From Lyophyllum atratum (lineage: Eukaryota > Basidiomycota > Agaricomycetes > Agaricales > Lyophyllaceae), in the NCBI GenBank assembly GCA_014905825.1, contig JACGCN010000015.1:310001-374000 (forward strand): DNA of 64,000 bases, read 5' to 3'. Below, one piece after another: positions 30,191 to 42,750 of this stretch (position 1 is its first letter; each line of letters opens with the position of its first letter). The notes below the pieces were generated by a model that was not told where the DNA came from, made no database searches, and saw only the letters and a program-made list of their open reading frames with translations. A program made the translations under genes and the position numbers.

Positions 30191-31561
30191 TCATGAAACG
30201 GCCTTGTGCACGCGCAAACCGACCTCCAATATCCAGAGCTCCTCGTCAGCACCGTCGCACAACGCTTTGTCTGCTTCAGCGAATACCAGCCCACATAAGG
30301 ATTTCTGCCTGCCGTTCAAAGTAGGGTGGAGAACGACGAGATCATGTAGCTGCGAGCAAGGTCATCAATTACTCGGGAATGCGCAATGGAGTCCGGAATA
30401 TATACCTGGGACAGTAGTTGGGTGGCGGAGAACCCTTCCCTCATAAGTTCTTTGACCTTGCTCTGGATAGAACCAAAGGTACTCTCGTTCAGCTTCCTTG
30501 TCGCATCAATGTCCATTCCGCCTTCTATCTCTATCCCCAATGTCCTGGCAAAGTCATTTATGACAACTTCGGGTACAACGCCAGCAATTTCTTGGATGTC
30601 GACCGGTGTTATGGCTGTGGGTGGACTCGTGGAGGATGAGAGCCGCGATGCAGATTGTAGGTACGTGATGGCGCGGCGCAGATCGCCCGAAGATGTACTT
30701 ATGAGGGTATCAATGACTGCGGAGTCGACGTTGATGTGCTCGGCTTGAGCGATGTAGGAGAGTCGCGAGGTGGAGGAGGAGGGGTCAAGTGGTGTGAAAC
30801 GAAATTTCGAACACCTCGAGGCAAGTGGTTCGATAATTCTGGAATATAGTATGGGATCAGTATGCAATGGAAGCCAGAATAGAGACAGACCTGGTGACGT
30901 AGTTGCATACCAGACAAAAGCGCGTTATCCGTGCATATGTCTCCATGATGCGTCGAAGAGCGCCCTGCGCATCCTGGGTCATGGAATCCGCCTCGTCAAG
31001 GATAATTATTTTGTAGGGTGGACATGGATATGTTTTGCCGTCGGAGGACACCGCTTCGGCGCGAGGTGTTTGGCGAGCGAAGTTCTTGATTTTGTCACGG
31101 ACGATGGAGATGCCACGCTCGTCTGATGCGTTCAGCTCCAGGACACGGTTCTTAAAATTATCTGGACTACGGCAAGACATTGAATACGCGTACTAGAGAT
31201 GGGTGACTGCAGCTCACCCAAACAACTGCCTTGCCAAAGCCAGAATGGTCGAGGTTTTGCCCGTCCCTGGAGGTCCATAGAACAGCATGTGTGGCAGCTA
31301 CACCGGCATCTGAATAAGCTCATGGGTTGTTCTAATCGATCTTACATTTGTAGATGTCAGTGCCTTCCGCAGAACAGTAACGGTGTGCTCCTGAGCAGAG
31401 ACATCGTCGATGGTTTTTGGACGGCTAGTAGGTGGTGAGCTCGATTTCTTTGACTCTTCTGTATGTGCTCACTATTTCTCAACCCATGGTTGGAGTGCTG
31501 GATCGACGACATGTTTCTGGCTGGCCTTGGCCGACGCGCCCTTGGTGTTGAAGAAAGACAT
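30191..31561 (-). CDS. RFC2: Replication factor C subunit, RFC2/human RFC4 type
   Basis: From the ATG at 31561: [16 protein letters not shown], then [18 protein letters not shown] across an intron. The AAA+ ATPase follows, with Walker [40 protein letters not shown], Walker [21 protein letters not shown], sensor ICNY-like LVCNYVTR, and the RFC box SRCSKFRF. The C-terminal collar ends [21 protein letters not shown] 68-nt intron (about 30313-30380) joins IAHSR to [13 protein letters not shown]; without it the frame would stop early. The SRC Arg finger and the DEAD Walker B are intact. The clamp loader places PCNA on primed DNA. It is convergent with the kinase gene to its left, and its start faces the CAF-1 gene 107 bp away. 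Confidence 0.92.
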
Positions 31562-31667
31562 TAGGTGTCACGAACGCGTGACTCACTTGTGGTCACGTCG
31601 CGTTGCTCATCCGATTTTCTTGAGCAACCCCCTCATCCCGCATCTCGTCAAAGGCCCTTTGACTATC

Positions 31668-34573
31668 ATGTCGGCCTTAGAGAGTAACAAACGTACGTGC
31701 TTGCACTCCCATCAGACCATATCTGCTCATACACCCCGCAGCAACGGCTGACCTGGCAGCCACGAGTGCAAGCGTGGAACCCGAAGGCAAGTTGGACGCG
31801 ATTTTACATGCGAATACAGCTCCTTGACGCGTAGGATGTGCAGGCAAGGAGGGAAGATCGTCTTTGGTGGAATTGAAGAACGGAAAGGTGTATTTTAAGC
31901 AGAAATGCATCTCGTTTGAGAAGCAGTCAGAGACGCTTCAAGGTGCGTTTTTTCTTGCCTAATGGTCATATCTGGGCTTATCCTGACATTTCTCTCAGAA
32001 ATTGTACAATTTCGGGAAATGCTTGAAGAACGCATCGAACGAAAGGCGCCGCCCCTGGTGGCTATTCCAGACGAGTATCACCCGTTAATTGCGAAGCTTG
32101 CCCACGAAAGGTGCCGCTATACAACTATATCCCTACTGAGCTGCTTTAAAACTCTCTCCTCCGTTTCAGCGATAAGACATTGGCTGCGCTTTCGAAGCAC
32201 ATCCTACAAGAACTGCTTCCGAGTCAGGATGACGACGAGGGCCGTGCATCGGCGGCGCAGGCGCTTTCCTTGAGCGCAGTTGAAACCGCGATTAAAACGA
32301 TAGTGCAGCACAACAATTATGGTCTAGACGCTATCGGCGGTGGAAAGGCGCGTGCTGCTGTTAGTGTCTGGAGATGGGAGGTTAGGGAACAGCATCGAGA
32401 TTGGCTCCCAAAGAATGCACGGGAGAAGGCAGAAAGGAGGATTGCGGAGAGAGTGCAGGTAAGCATGAGATTTTGACTATAGTCGACTACGTCTTAACAC
32501 CCGATAGGCCAAGCAAGACCTTCTGTCTATTTTTGAAGCGCTGCCACAAGAGGAAAGGGACGCGATTTTGGATCCCAAGGGGACTAATAAGCTCCCTCAG
32601 AAGGAAATGAATGTAGCAGACTCCTCGAAGCCATCAGAATCAATATCTGGGGAGAAGACGCCGCCGCAAAGTGCGAAGAAAAAGCAGAAGAGGAAGGTGG
32701 AAGAGGAGAACGATGCTGTAGGTTTTACTAAGGCACAAGCCGCCTATCCAGCTGCTCATCGATGCTTGTCACAGGCTTCGAAACAAAGTGGGGCCAAAGC
32801 TGCCCGAGCTCCAAAACCTGTTGACCCCGCCAAGGCCGTCAAGGTAAGTGAACCGCAGCAATCATTTCTTGCGCTGCTGATACCCATATTCCACCACAGG
32901 AACAAGAGAAATTGGAGAAGAAAGCTGCTAAAGCCGAGAAGGAGAAGAAGGAAAAGGATGCGCAGAACAAGTCCAGATCTATCATGGCAAACTTCTTTGC
33001 AAAACCCAAGAACACTGCTACCCGAGAAACCCCGTTGAAGAATGCGGAGCCTAGTGTTGCTGGTCCTTCAAACACGCGGTCTGAGTTTGAGAAGTCCTTC
33101 AAGCCTTTTGTGCTGAAGAAGGACACTGATCTCGCTCCAATCAACTGGTTCCTTGAGACCAAGAATCGCAAGAAAAGGCCGTCGCCTGGAAAGTTGCACG
33201 ATGATATCATTATCATCGACGACGACGAAACGCGAGACGATGATGTGGAAATGGACAATGCTGGGTCGGCTGTTATAGACGTTGCGGCTATGAACACGTC
33301 GGGTCTGTACTCACTAACATCTCGGACAAGTCGTTATACTCACGCTGCTCATTTTCAGATCATTTGCGCTCGATTATCTCTTCCTTGCCACCACCAGCTG
33401 ACCTTCCGCGGCGACCCTTGCCTTACACCCAAACTCAGGGATTGAAGACATACAACGCTCTCGGTGTACGCGATATTGTCGCCAAACTCTCAGAGGCTGA
33501 AGTAGCAGGAGACACGTCAGTCGTGCGCTCCCAGCTCTCCCAGCTCAACGACCGCACACTACTGCCCGCGAAAGTGTTTATATTCCACGAAGACGCCCGA
33601 CCAGGATATTTCGGAACCTGGACGCGAAACTCACGCATTATAGGCCCACGAACGCCTTTCGCCAAAGATGTCCTGGTCTTCGACTATGGATACGATAGTG
33701 GAGAGGAATGGGAAGAAGAGCCTGCCGGCGACGCAGACGACGTTGCTGAAGATGCCGAGGATGAAGAGGATGGCGACGACCCGGACTCTGATCTGGACAG
33801 CTGGCTTGTGGACGATGATGAGGAGCCCGGACTTTCTTTGGAAGACGTGGATCAACTCCCTACGGAGATCCCTGACCTCCCTATTCTTTCGACAAAGCGA
33901 AAAGCAGAAGAGGGGGAGAAGAAACTGGGAAAGAAGAGGAAAGTCGTCATTCCTCTTGTTCCCTTCGCTCGCGGTCCATGTTGGCAGACCTCGATTGGGC
34001 ATTGTGACTCTAGTGTGTTCGACTCGTATAGGATAACAGTGTTTAACGGTAGGCCAATGTTGCTCTCTTCTCGTGCTGACCAGGTGTTGACTATAGTCTT
34101 TCAGATACCCCGTTTCCAATTGACCCCTTCACATTTGTGTCCACATGTGTGCAGGATAGTAAACGGGAACATGCCAAACCCCCCTTGCCGAACAAGCCGG
34201 TGCTGCTAGACGATGGCGTTTTCGTTGTCCCAAGCCTTCCCGAGCGTTTGAACCCGTCAAATACATCTACACCCAGCGCCTTGGTCGCCTCAACTTCTGC
34301 TCCAACGATAGCACCTGGTGCTACTCTGAAGAAGCCAACACCTGCCCCCAAGACACCCTTCCCCGATGCACACCTTCCATCCTACTCGAAAAGATCACCT
34401 CACTTCAAACGGGAAGCATGAGTTTCCTTGTCGAGGCGATTCACCGCGATCTGCGTGAACATAACGTCAAGAAGAACATGATCGAGGCCAAGGTGCGGGA
34501 GGTCGGAGAGAAGTGCAAGGTGAAGAAGTGCTGGGTCGTGAAGCCCGAAGTTCAGATCGACAATTCGTCCTGA
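31668..34573 (+). CDS. RLF2: Chromatin assembly factor 1 large subunit (p150/Cac1), frameshift near 3' end
   Basis: The N-terminal region reads LVELKNGKVYFKQKCISFEK and EIVQFREMLEERIERKAPPLV. A KER-like charged region follows (KEQEKLEKKAAKAEKEKKEK), then SRSIMANFFAKP, a PCNA-binding-like PIP segment. The core CAF-1 A domain has LPAKVFIFHEDARPGYFGTW with a long acidic run (33700-33830, YDSGEEWEEE...DSWLVDDDEE). The C-terminal winged-helix region reads LLEKITSLQTGSMSFLVEAI and KCKVKKCWVVKPEVQ. It deposits H3-H4 at replication forks. There are two problems. An in-frame TGA near 31825 means the first exon structure is uncertain. Near 34380 the frame changes between FPDAHLPS and LLEKITSLQ, as if one base were missing, with no room for an intron. 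Confidence 0.85.
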
Positions 34574-34817
34574 CCTATCACTTCACATATCTTGATATTG
34601 TTCGTAAAGTTCCAACCTCAAGGTATCTAGCTATCTTGCAGTTTAGCATGTCTTGTTACATTAGTATATTGTTATTGCGTTCTTGTATTATCGTATTCTC
34701 CTTCCTCTTACATCGCGGAAATACAGATACCATTCATACTTATCAATAATATTAGGAGACAAAAAAGAAATTCTAAAAGTACATTGGAGACAATGGAGCA
34801 GTGGTTGCGTTCTTCCT

Positions 34818-35630
34818 TCAAGACGATGCGAGTTTCCAAAGCATCTGAGAGTATTCAAGATCTGTTTTCCGCCCGCCCACCGGTACAACGTGAATATCAC
34901 CAGATTGTGCCCCTGTGGGAGATCCAGTTAGAGTTTGAACTCAAGGACGAGATGGGTGACATACGGACGAGCATCTTCACCACATTGCCATCCTTGTCCA
35001 TGACTGGCTCGAAAGCCCATACCCTTGTACATGCGGAGCCGCAGTCTACAAACGCTCAGCCCCATTGAAAGGAAATATCAAGAGCGCAAGCCACATACGC
35101 AGTCCCATCGAGTTCCTTTTCGTGCTCCAAAGCGGGATCGTAATCTTCTAGCTGACGCGCTTCATCCTTCAGTGACGTGAGCTCAGCTTCCCGGCTGCCC
35201 ACAAGACCTTCCACATCGCTTATAGACTTCGCAAGGGACAGCCGGCTGACATCGAGTTCGTTCACTGCCCCTGCATGTGCCTTCGCAGATGGGACAGACG
35301 CTGGTCGTGTAGATGAAACGCGTGCCGCCTCTAACACCTTTGAAAGTGCTGTGTCGGTTGATAAGTCGGACTGAAGCTCAAGAACCTGAATGTGTCCACA
35401 AAGACTCACACTTCATAGTCGCATGAGCCTCATCAAGCTCCTTCTTCCTCCTTGCCTCCGAGACTGCCATCTTCTCCTCAGCCGCAACGATCGTCAGGTA
35501 GTCCTCCTCAAAGTCTATGATCGGTAACATATCCCGGATGGCCTTGCTAACCCGCCAATATCAGCATCAAATGGTGATGTCAAATAATCGAAAAATAAAC
35601 TGACATGGCTTCATGTACATCTATGGACAT
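34818..35630 (-). CDS. SPC24: Kinetochore protein Spc24, with single-base frameshift
   Basis: From the ATG at 35630: MSIDVHEA, intron, IKAIRDMLPIIDFEEDYLTI, then EAHATMK. A 61-nt intron with a perfect GTGAGT donor leads to SLSKVLEAARVSSTRPAS and a coiled coil (LSLAKSISDVEGLVGSREAE). The C-terminal globular domain reads ALRLRMYKGMGF, then, after a one-base shift at about 35010, EPVMDKDGNVVKMLVRA. After another intron comes QSGDIHVVPVGGRKTDLEYS, ending QMLWKLASS. Spc24 pairs with Spc25 to anchor the Ndc80 complex to the inner kinetochore and is essential in yeasts, so the extra base is more likely an assembly error than true inactivation. It is convergent with CAF-1; the stops are about 245 bp apart. 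Confidence 0.85.
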
Positions 35631-35956
35631 CTTGGGCGATGGAGACGGTTGTTGGTTCAGGTTCAAGTCGCGTCCCAATGTAACAATATCTTACATGTCA
35701 CGTGATGTGACGATCGCGTCGCGTCTAAGCGCGTCTATCGCGATCATCATCTACCTCCAGTACACGTCGAGTAGGCGGCAAGATAATGTTGTAACAGAAG
35801 ATATCTCTACGAAAATACATGGAACTTTGAAGCAGCTAAATATGAGAGCCTCTTTCCAGGGCGCGGGGGGCGACAGTGTCAAAAACAATGTTTTGGACAT
35901 GAAAGTGTAGTAGTTAGTGTACCTTTGGTGTACCTGCGTGCCAATGCCATACTTGC
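35631..35956. promoter_or_regulatory. Upstream region of SPC24
   Basis: No gene. It contains TCACGTGATGTGACG (about 35696-35711) with an E-box core CACGTG, and a hairpin GATCGCG...CGCGATC (about 35712-35746) enclosing two CGCGTCTA repeats. These could be regulatory sites of the SPC24 promoter, by inference. Confidence 0.35.
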
Positions 35957-36360
35957 TCAGGCTAAAGTGGCATCAACTTTGATAATGACTTTGCCTGTCA
36001 CACTTGAACATGTCTTGCAAGCGGTCATACGTCCTGAGAGCGTTCATCAAATCGTATATCGAATCTACCCGAGGCATGATCTCGTCAGATTCATCTACAT
36101 TTTGTTAGGTGGCCTTAGGTGGCAAGCATCGTCTCCACTAGCTGTAAGCTTACCGTCTGCGATCACTTATGACATATACCAAAACTTCCGCCACTGGTGA
36201 ACACTGTCTTCCCTGCTTCGAGCTTTCCGAAGTCAATAAGCCCTTCATATACTGTCTTTGACCAGGTCTTGGCCCTCTTCGAGCATCGAAACCTCCCGAT
36301 GGTCCGGCCGAGGTTCAACCGCCTTCGATGGTCGACCTCCGCGTTGAGCAATCATGATGC
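35957..36360 (-). pseudogene. Decayed, internally deleted copy of the neighbouring quinone-oxidoreductase-like gene
   Basis: Three blocks match the intact gene at 36724-38042 in order on the same strand. The first is an N-terminal piece (GGRPSKAV, compare RGPPSKAL). It is fused directly to TVYEGLIDFGKLEAGKTVF (compare TAYEGLIDIGKLEAGQTVL) but ends in SGGSFGI instead of the NAD(P)-binding GGSSAVGIYA. The last is a C-terminal piece (PRVDSIYDLMNALRTYDRL, compare SPVDSVYDFDDALKAYDRL). The middle is missing and the final block is out of frame. A local tandem duplication followed by deletion explains it. Confidence 0.8.
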
Positions 36361-36723
36361 TGGGTATCTAGAAAAGCAGATATGATGTTTAAGGGCAATA
36401 TGAAGGTTCAAGCTGGAGTTTGGGTCTTCAAATGCAAAATTTACGTGACAAAAAGGTGGACGTCAGGCATTATGGCTATGCCTGGTAAGCCGGTAGGGCA
36501 ATCCGCAGGTGTTCGCCATCGGTCGAATGTTCGGTAAGGCTCTATGCACGATGTTAGGAATTGAACAAATACGCGACGTGGCCATCTGACTGTCACTTCT
36601 AAATGCTGGCCCTTCCCCTTTTTGGAAGCTCTGGGGGGAAGGTTGAGTCGAAAAGTTGAAACGGATCAGGGCAGTATTACAGCTCGTGAAAACAAATACA
36701 AGTGGTATCTCGCGCCAGTCTGG
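36361..36723. other. Spacer between decayed and intact oxidoreductase copies
   Basis: About 360 bp, no open frame of note. Probably the 3' flank of the intact gene or leftover duplicated flank. Confidence 0.4.
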
Positions 36724-38042
36724 CTAAGTTACAGTGGGATCAACCTTGATGACAATTTTGCCTGTCGCTCGTGATGACATGAGGCGATCATATGCCTTCA
36801 ATGCATCGTCAAAGTCGTAAACAGAGTCAACAGGGGACACAATGCGACCTGAAGACTTTCAGATGACAGATTTAATAACAAGATTATCCGCTTACCGTCC
36901 GCCACCATCTTCTGTATCTCCTCTAATCTGGCTTTGTTGTGTTTCATCATGAAGACCCTTGGTTCAACGGTAAGAAAGAAAGAGACACACGGAAATAGTG
37001 CTGGAATGCGTACTTATATTTTCTGGGGGTGCCGCCAAGCCAGGTAGGTGTAAGAAAAGCAGCAAAAACGGTCTTCACCACTTTCCACAGCTCGGACGCC
37101 GACGTATTTTTAGGCATGGGACCAGTGGAGATGAAGATTCCGTTCGGAGCGAGATAAGCCGGACTGTGCGTGTAAAGAGAGGGGTCGACAAGTGCGACGG
37201 CATCGAATATGATATGAAACTTCGGGGACGGAGGGTTTGCGGCGAGATATTCGTGCAGAGGCTGTTTGGTATAATCGATGAACTACAACGAGAATGAGGT
37301 TATTTCTATGAGGAAGGCATACAACAAACCTCGTCGGCTACCCAATTTGCGCACAAAAGCCTCATTTCTTGCTGAAGCGGTTGCGAATACTTTCGCGCCT
37401 TTGGCCTTGGCGATTTGAATTGCATATATGCCAACGGCAGAACTTCCGCCATTGATCAAAACTGTCTGTCCAGCTTCAAGCTTTCCGATATCGATGAGAC
37501 CTTCATATGCTGTTTCTGCAACCAGGGTAATACCAGCTGCTTCGATTGGCGATACATTGGGGGGACGAATGACAAGGTGATCCGCGGGCATGCGGACATA
37601 CTGGGCGAGCGCTCCTTGCCGGATAGCCTGAGACAACTCTGGACGAGGGTATAAGATGAGGGCCAATAAACAAAGATATATGCGCGTGCTTACCAACAGA
37701 AATGAAGCCAAAAACCTGGTCGCCGGCAGAGAATTGCGTGCGATTTTCATCGACGATGACTCCGGACAAGTCGTGCTCTGCCGGGAGAGGACGACCCGCG
37801 CCTGCGAAGTTGGGCATCAACCTCATCAATTTATATCCGCTGGATTCTGGGTAAGTAAGATATCCATGCTATTGATCCTGAGCTTACACTGGGTTGAGGG
37901 CGGCAGCTTGGACTTTGACCAGGACTTCTCCCTCCTTGAGCTTAGAGGGAACCTCCCAGTCTGACCGAAGAGCAAGAGCCTTTGAAGGGGGGCCTCTACG
38001 TTCGACAATCCAGGCGCGCTGGGTCTTTGGGAGAGCAGACAT
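36724..38042 (-). CDS. Zinc-type alcohol dehydrogenase-like / quinone oxidoreductase (MDR family)
   Basis: From the ATG at 38042: MSALPKTQRAWIVERRGPPS, then VPSKLKEGEVLVKVQAAALN and, after an intron, a GroES-like part (LPAEHDLSGVIVDE, FSAGDQVFGFI). The Rossmann part shows AAGITLVAETAYEGLIDIGK, TVLINGGSSAVGIYAIQIAK and KVFATASARNEAFVRKLGAD. The last exons read YKVFMMKHNKARLEEIQKMV and SPVDSVYDFDDALKAYDRL and end TGKIVIKVDPTVT. The catalytic and structural zinc ligands of true alcohol dehydrogenases are absent, so it should be an NADPH-dependent quinone or enone reductase; the substrate is unknown. Its start diverges from the exportin gene (275 bp between). A degenerate copy lies just downstream. 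Confidence 0.88.
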
Positions 38043-38317
38043 GGTGGCGAGAAGCAAGCTGAGGGTTTGGCATGACGTTTGGCCAGAGTTGACGTCAGGC
38101 CCTAACCCGAATCTCAGTGTCGCTAAATCCGTTCACCAGGCAAGGTCTGTCACGTGCGTCGGAGATAACAAGCAGAGGCCCGTGTGGAACCCCTTTGCCC
38201 AAGTGCTCAATCCACCACACAGTCGACGTGCACGCGTTCTCTGTCCACACTCCTCTTCCTTGCTCTCTATTAGCCACGGACGCCGACGAGTAGGCAATTC
38301 TCATCTGTCCTGCCATT

Positions 38318-41300
38318 ATGGAGGTCCGTCGCTCAAGTTCCTTCTCATACATTGATTACTGAGCATTCATTCAGGGTTTACTCGATTTCTCGAGTGACTT
38401 TGACGTCGCTCTCTTGGACAAGGTTGTTATGACCTTCTACACTGGAGTTGGACAGGAGGTACGCCCATTCACGCGTCATTAAAAAATACCGATTCGCCAA
38501 TCTGATTCTCAAACACACACAGCGGCAACTAGCCCAGCAAGTTCTCACCCAGTTGGAGGAGCACCCAGATTCATGGACAAGGGTACCAGACATCCTGGAG
38601 AGATCCTCATTCCCCCAATCCAAGGTCCGATTACCTGATTTCCAGTTGGATGATTTATTCTCATACGATTCCACATAGTACATCGGCTTGCAAATCCTAG
38701 AGAGGTTGATTACTACGCGATGGAAGACGCTCCCAGACGGCCAACGGCAAGGTACGAAGCTCACAGCCGTACAACAATGGGATCGCGACTTAAGGGATCT
38801 TGAACAGGTATTCGGAACTTCGTCGTAGGGATCAATGTAAAGGTCGCCTCTGATGAGGTCGCGATGCGGAAAGAGAAGGCCTACATCAACAAACTCAACT
38901 TGGCTCTTGTTCAAGTAGGTGTGACCTTGTCTTTTCCTCCCCTGAGACTGATCGCCTTTCTAGATTTTGAAGCAAGAATGGCCTCACAACTGGCCTACAT
39001 TCATAACGGAACTAGTGGAGTCGTCGAAAACTAACCTTTCACTTTGTGAAAACAACATGGTCATCATGAAGCTGCTCTCTGAAGAGATTTTCGATTATTC
39101 AGCCGAGCAAATGACCCAGACCAAGATCAAAAACCTCAAGAACCAAATGTGTGGCGAGTTTTCTGAGATATTCAAACTCTGCTCGGAGGTTCTTGAAGAG
39201 GCCCAGAAGTCATCGTTGATCAAGGCGACTCTGGAGACCCTGCTCAAATTCTTGAACTGGATTCCACTAGGATATATATTCGAGACAACGATCATAGACC
39301 TACTTCTGAATCGAGTAAGTGTCTACCCGTCCTGACCATGCTCAACCGCTCACACCTGCTTAATCATAGTTCCTGGAAGCGCCGGAATTCCGCAACGTTA
39401 CCCTCAAATGTCTCGCCGAGATTGCTGCGCTCAACGTAGGACCAGAGTACGACCCCAAATTCGTCATTCTCTTCGCCATGGTCATGACCTCAGTCAACCG
39501 CATGATTCCGCCAAGCACCAACATAGCACAAGCATATGCAAATGCAGGAGACGCGGGACAAGAGCTCGTCCTCAACCTATCTATGTTCCTCGCGAATTTC
39601 CTCTCAAATCATCTCCGCGCCGTCGAGACTGAGCCGAACCGTGATGTGCTCTTGAACGCCCATCTTTATATGGTCAAAGTTTCGCAGGTGGACGAGCGAG
39701 AGATATTCAAGATCTGCTTGGAGTATTGGCTGAAGCTTGTGGCGGAGCTCTATGAAGAAATCCAGAGCTTACCCATCGGCGAGTCCGGCCTGCTCATGGG
39801 GTTGAGTCTCGGGAACAATGGTGCTCAGAGTATGCTGAGCGGAATGTCCTTGAGGAAGAATATCTATAGCGACGTACTATCGAATCTGCGGTTGGTTGTG
39901 ATCGAGCGAATGGTCAAACCTGAAGAAGTGAGTGTTCCCTTCGCTATCCTATGCACTTCGGTTTTACAATTTCAAATAGGTCCTCATTGTCGAAAACGAC
40001 GAGGGCGAAATCGTCCGCGAGTTCATGAAGGAGAGCGACACGATCGTTCTATATAAGTCTATGCGCGAGTTGCTCGTGTATCTTACCCATCTGGATGTCA
40101 CGGATACGGAGACAATACTGACGGAAAAGCTCGCCAAACAAGTGGACGGCTCCGAGTGGTCGTGGAATAATCTCAATACTCTCTGCTGGGCTATTGGTTC
40201 GATTTCTGGGGCAATGAGTAAGTTCTTCTAATAGCCTCTACCATTTCGCTAGTTCACATGCATGGCTCTAGACGAGGAAACAGAGAAACGCTTTTTGGTT
40301 ACAGTTATTAAGGATCTGCTTGGGTTGTGCGAAATCAAGCGCGGGAAAGACAACAAGGCCGTTGTCGCCTCTGATATCATGTACATCGTTGGACAATACC
40401 CTCGGTTCCTCAAGGCACATTGGAAATTCCTGAAGACTGTTGTCAACAAACTATTCGAGTTCATGCACGAGACGCACGAAGGTTCGCGACTTCTGTCTTG
40501 TCCATGTCTTTGAAATCTTGACATTGAATGTCTTTTTTACCCCAGGTGTCCAAGACATGGCATGCGATACTTTTATCAAGATTGCGCAGAAGTGTCGGAG
40601 ACATTTTGTTATGCAGCAATCCGGCGAGCAAGAGCCGTTCGTAGACGAGATCCTGCGCTTGCTTCACAGAATTACTGTGGACCTATCACCCCAGCAGGTA
40701 AGTACTGTCATGTCTCCGCCTGGCACTGACTTACACACGCCTTTTTGTAACCAATAAGGTCCATACCTTCTACGAGGCAGTGGGTTACATGATTTCAGCC
40801 CAGCCCAACAAACCACAGCAAGAAAAGCTGATCGCGAAGCTCATGGACTTGCCCAATAATGCGGTACGTTCTTCTGGCTCGGTCTCATTCGTGCATCGCG
40901 TTGATTCTTTTCCACAGTGGGATTCGCTTATGGCCCAGGCTGCGCAGAGCATGGACGTGCTGGCCAGCACGGACAACATCAAGATTCTCTCTAACGTCTT
41001 GAAGACGAACGTGTCCGCATGTACGTCCATAGGCAGCTTCTACTTGCCCCAGATTGGGCGGATATTCTTGGATATGCTGGGCCTGTACAAAGCCGTCAGC
41101 GGAATCATTAGCGAGACCATTGCCAATGAGGGTGAGTTTTCTAAACCTCTCCGTATGCATAATCTGTGCTGATGGAAGCTTCTACAGGTCTGATTGCGAC
41201 GAAGACACCCAAAGTTCGCCAACTCCGCACAGTGAAGAAGGAGATCTTGAAGCTTATGGAAACGTACATCAAAAAAGCCGAGGACCTGGAAGCCGTTAAT

Positions 41301-42423
41301 GCGAACTTCATGCCACCCCTACTCGACGCTATTCTGGGCGACTACAACCGCAACGTGCCTACGGCGAGAGACGCAGAAGTCTTGAACGTCATGGCTACTA
41401 TTATGGGACGCCTCGGGGTAAGTACTTATCCTTCTCCGCCGACGCGAAGTTCTGAAGTGTCGTTCCCTGTATCAGCAACTCCTTACCCCTCAAGTCCCTG
41501 CCATCCTTGATGCCGTCTTCGAGCCGACTTTGAACATGATCAACCAAGACTTCGCTGAATTCCCAGAGCACCGTGTTGGCTTCTTCAAGCTGCTTCGTGC
41601 TATTAATCTGAATTGCTTCCCTGGTACGTTAATTATGTGGTCTGTTATTTGCCAAGAAGACTCATTTCCGCCTGCAGCATTGCTCGGAATTCCACCGAAC
41701 CAATTCAAGTTGTTTATGGATAGTATCATTTGGGCCATCAAGCACACGATGCGCGACATTGCCGATACGGGTCTGAATTGTGGGTATCTTCGCTTCCCTA
41801 TTGTTTCATCTGCTGAACATCGTGCCATAGTGTGCCTGGAAGTTGTCAATAACTTTGCAAGCGCGCCGGAGACTGTCAGCAATGCGTTCTTCCAACAATA
41901 CTTCCTCAGCATCGTTCAAGACACGTTCTTTGTGTTGACCGACACGGACCACAAGAGTGGCTTCAAATTGCAGAGTGTACTCTTAGCCCGTATGTTCCAG
42001 CTCGTGGAGATGAACTTGATCAGGACACCCCTATTTGAACCGTCGCAAACCACCTCGAACGCCACTTTCCTGAGAGAGTATACGGCCAATTTACTGAAGA
42101 CCGCCTTCCCTCACGTCCAGCCGTACGTCCCTGTCTCCGATATCAGCCTTATCCATATATTGACTTCCCTTATTAGTGCACACGTGCTGACGTTCGTGAA
42201 TGCTTTGGGTGACAACCACAACGACATCAATCGGTTCAAACTTGCGTTACGGGACTTCCTCGTCCAGCTCAAGGAATTCTCAGCTGGTGACAATGCGGAA
42301 CTTTTCCTGGAAGAGAAGGAAGCCGAGACCCATCGGAAAGCTCAGGAGGAGCGCGAGGCGGCCATGAGGATTCCAGGAATGCTCAAACCTGACCAGATAG
42401 AGGATAAGGACGAGGACATCTGA
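38318..42423 (+). CDS. CRM1: Exportin-1 / CRM1 nuclear export receptor
   Basis: About a dozen exons encode roughly 1,070 residues. The start ATGGAG is followed by an intron, then [20 protein letters not shown]. The importin-beta N-terminal and Xpo1 region includes [49 protein letters not shown] and [16 protein letters not shown]. The NES-binding groove HEAT repeats read [19 protein letters not shown] and [20 protein letters not shown], then [20 protein letters not shown]. The C-terminal part has [34 protein letters not shown] and [16 protein letters not shown], ending QIEDKDEDI. It carries leucine-rich-signal cargo out of the nucleus with RanGTP. The Cys in [10 protein letters not shown] corresponds to human Cys528, so leptomycin B sensitivity is predicted. 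Confidence 0.95.
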
Positions 42424-42750
42424 TTTCTTCGTTTATTGGCATCCGTACCCGGCTTCATGTTCACGACAACTATTTGTACGTAAATCACGACCACGTTCCC
42501 TCACTCCCCGTCATCCATCGCTCTATCAGTTTACTCTCCTGCTGCTTCTTGTCGCTCTCGAGTTTCTATAATCCTATGTACTATTAGCACAAGAATAATG
42601 TAGAATCAAATAACAAAAACTATGTTTTCACTGGTATTGCTAGCAGGAGCTGTCGCATTGTAATAAGCATCAATTAAAATTAGTACAAACACGCCCACGA
42701 TCGATATCTTAGATCTGAATCACCCAACTACCTCGCAGCACTCAGTACTC
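42424..42750. other. Intergenic, 3' UTR of CRM1 and promoter of TMA20
   Basis: About 330 bp without an open frame of note. AT-rich segment at 42590-42690. Confidence 0.5.

Noticed and set aside
34784..35068. 94-codon plus-strand frame
   Set aside because: It is the reverse of the SPC24 C-terminal exons, whose minus-strand reading is clearly conserved.
35340..35410. Apparent second frameshift in SPC24 after ATMK
   Set aside because: A 61-nt intron with GTGAGT donor and ACAG acceptor restores the frame into SLSKVLEAAR, so no frameshift is needed there.
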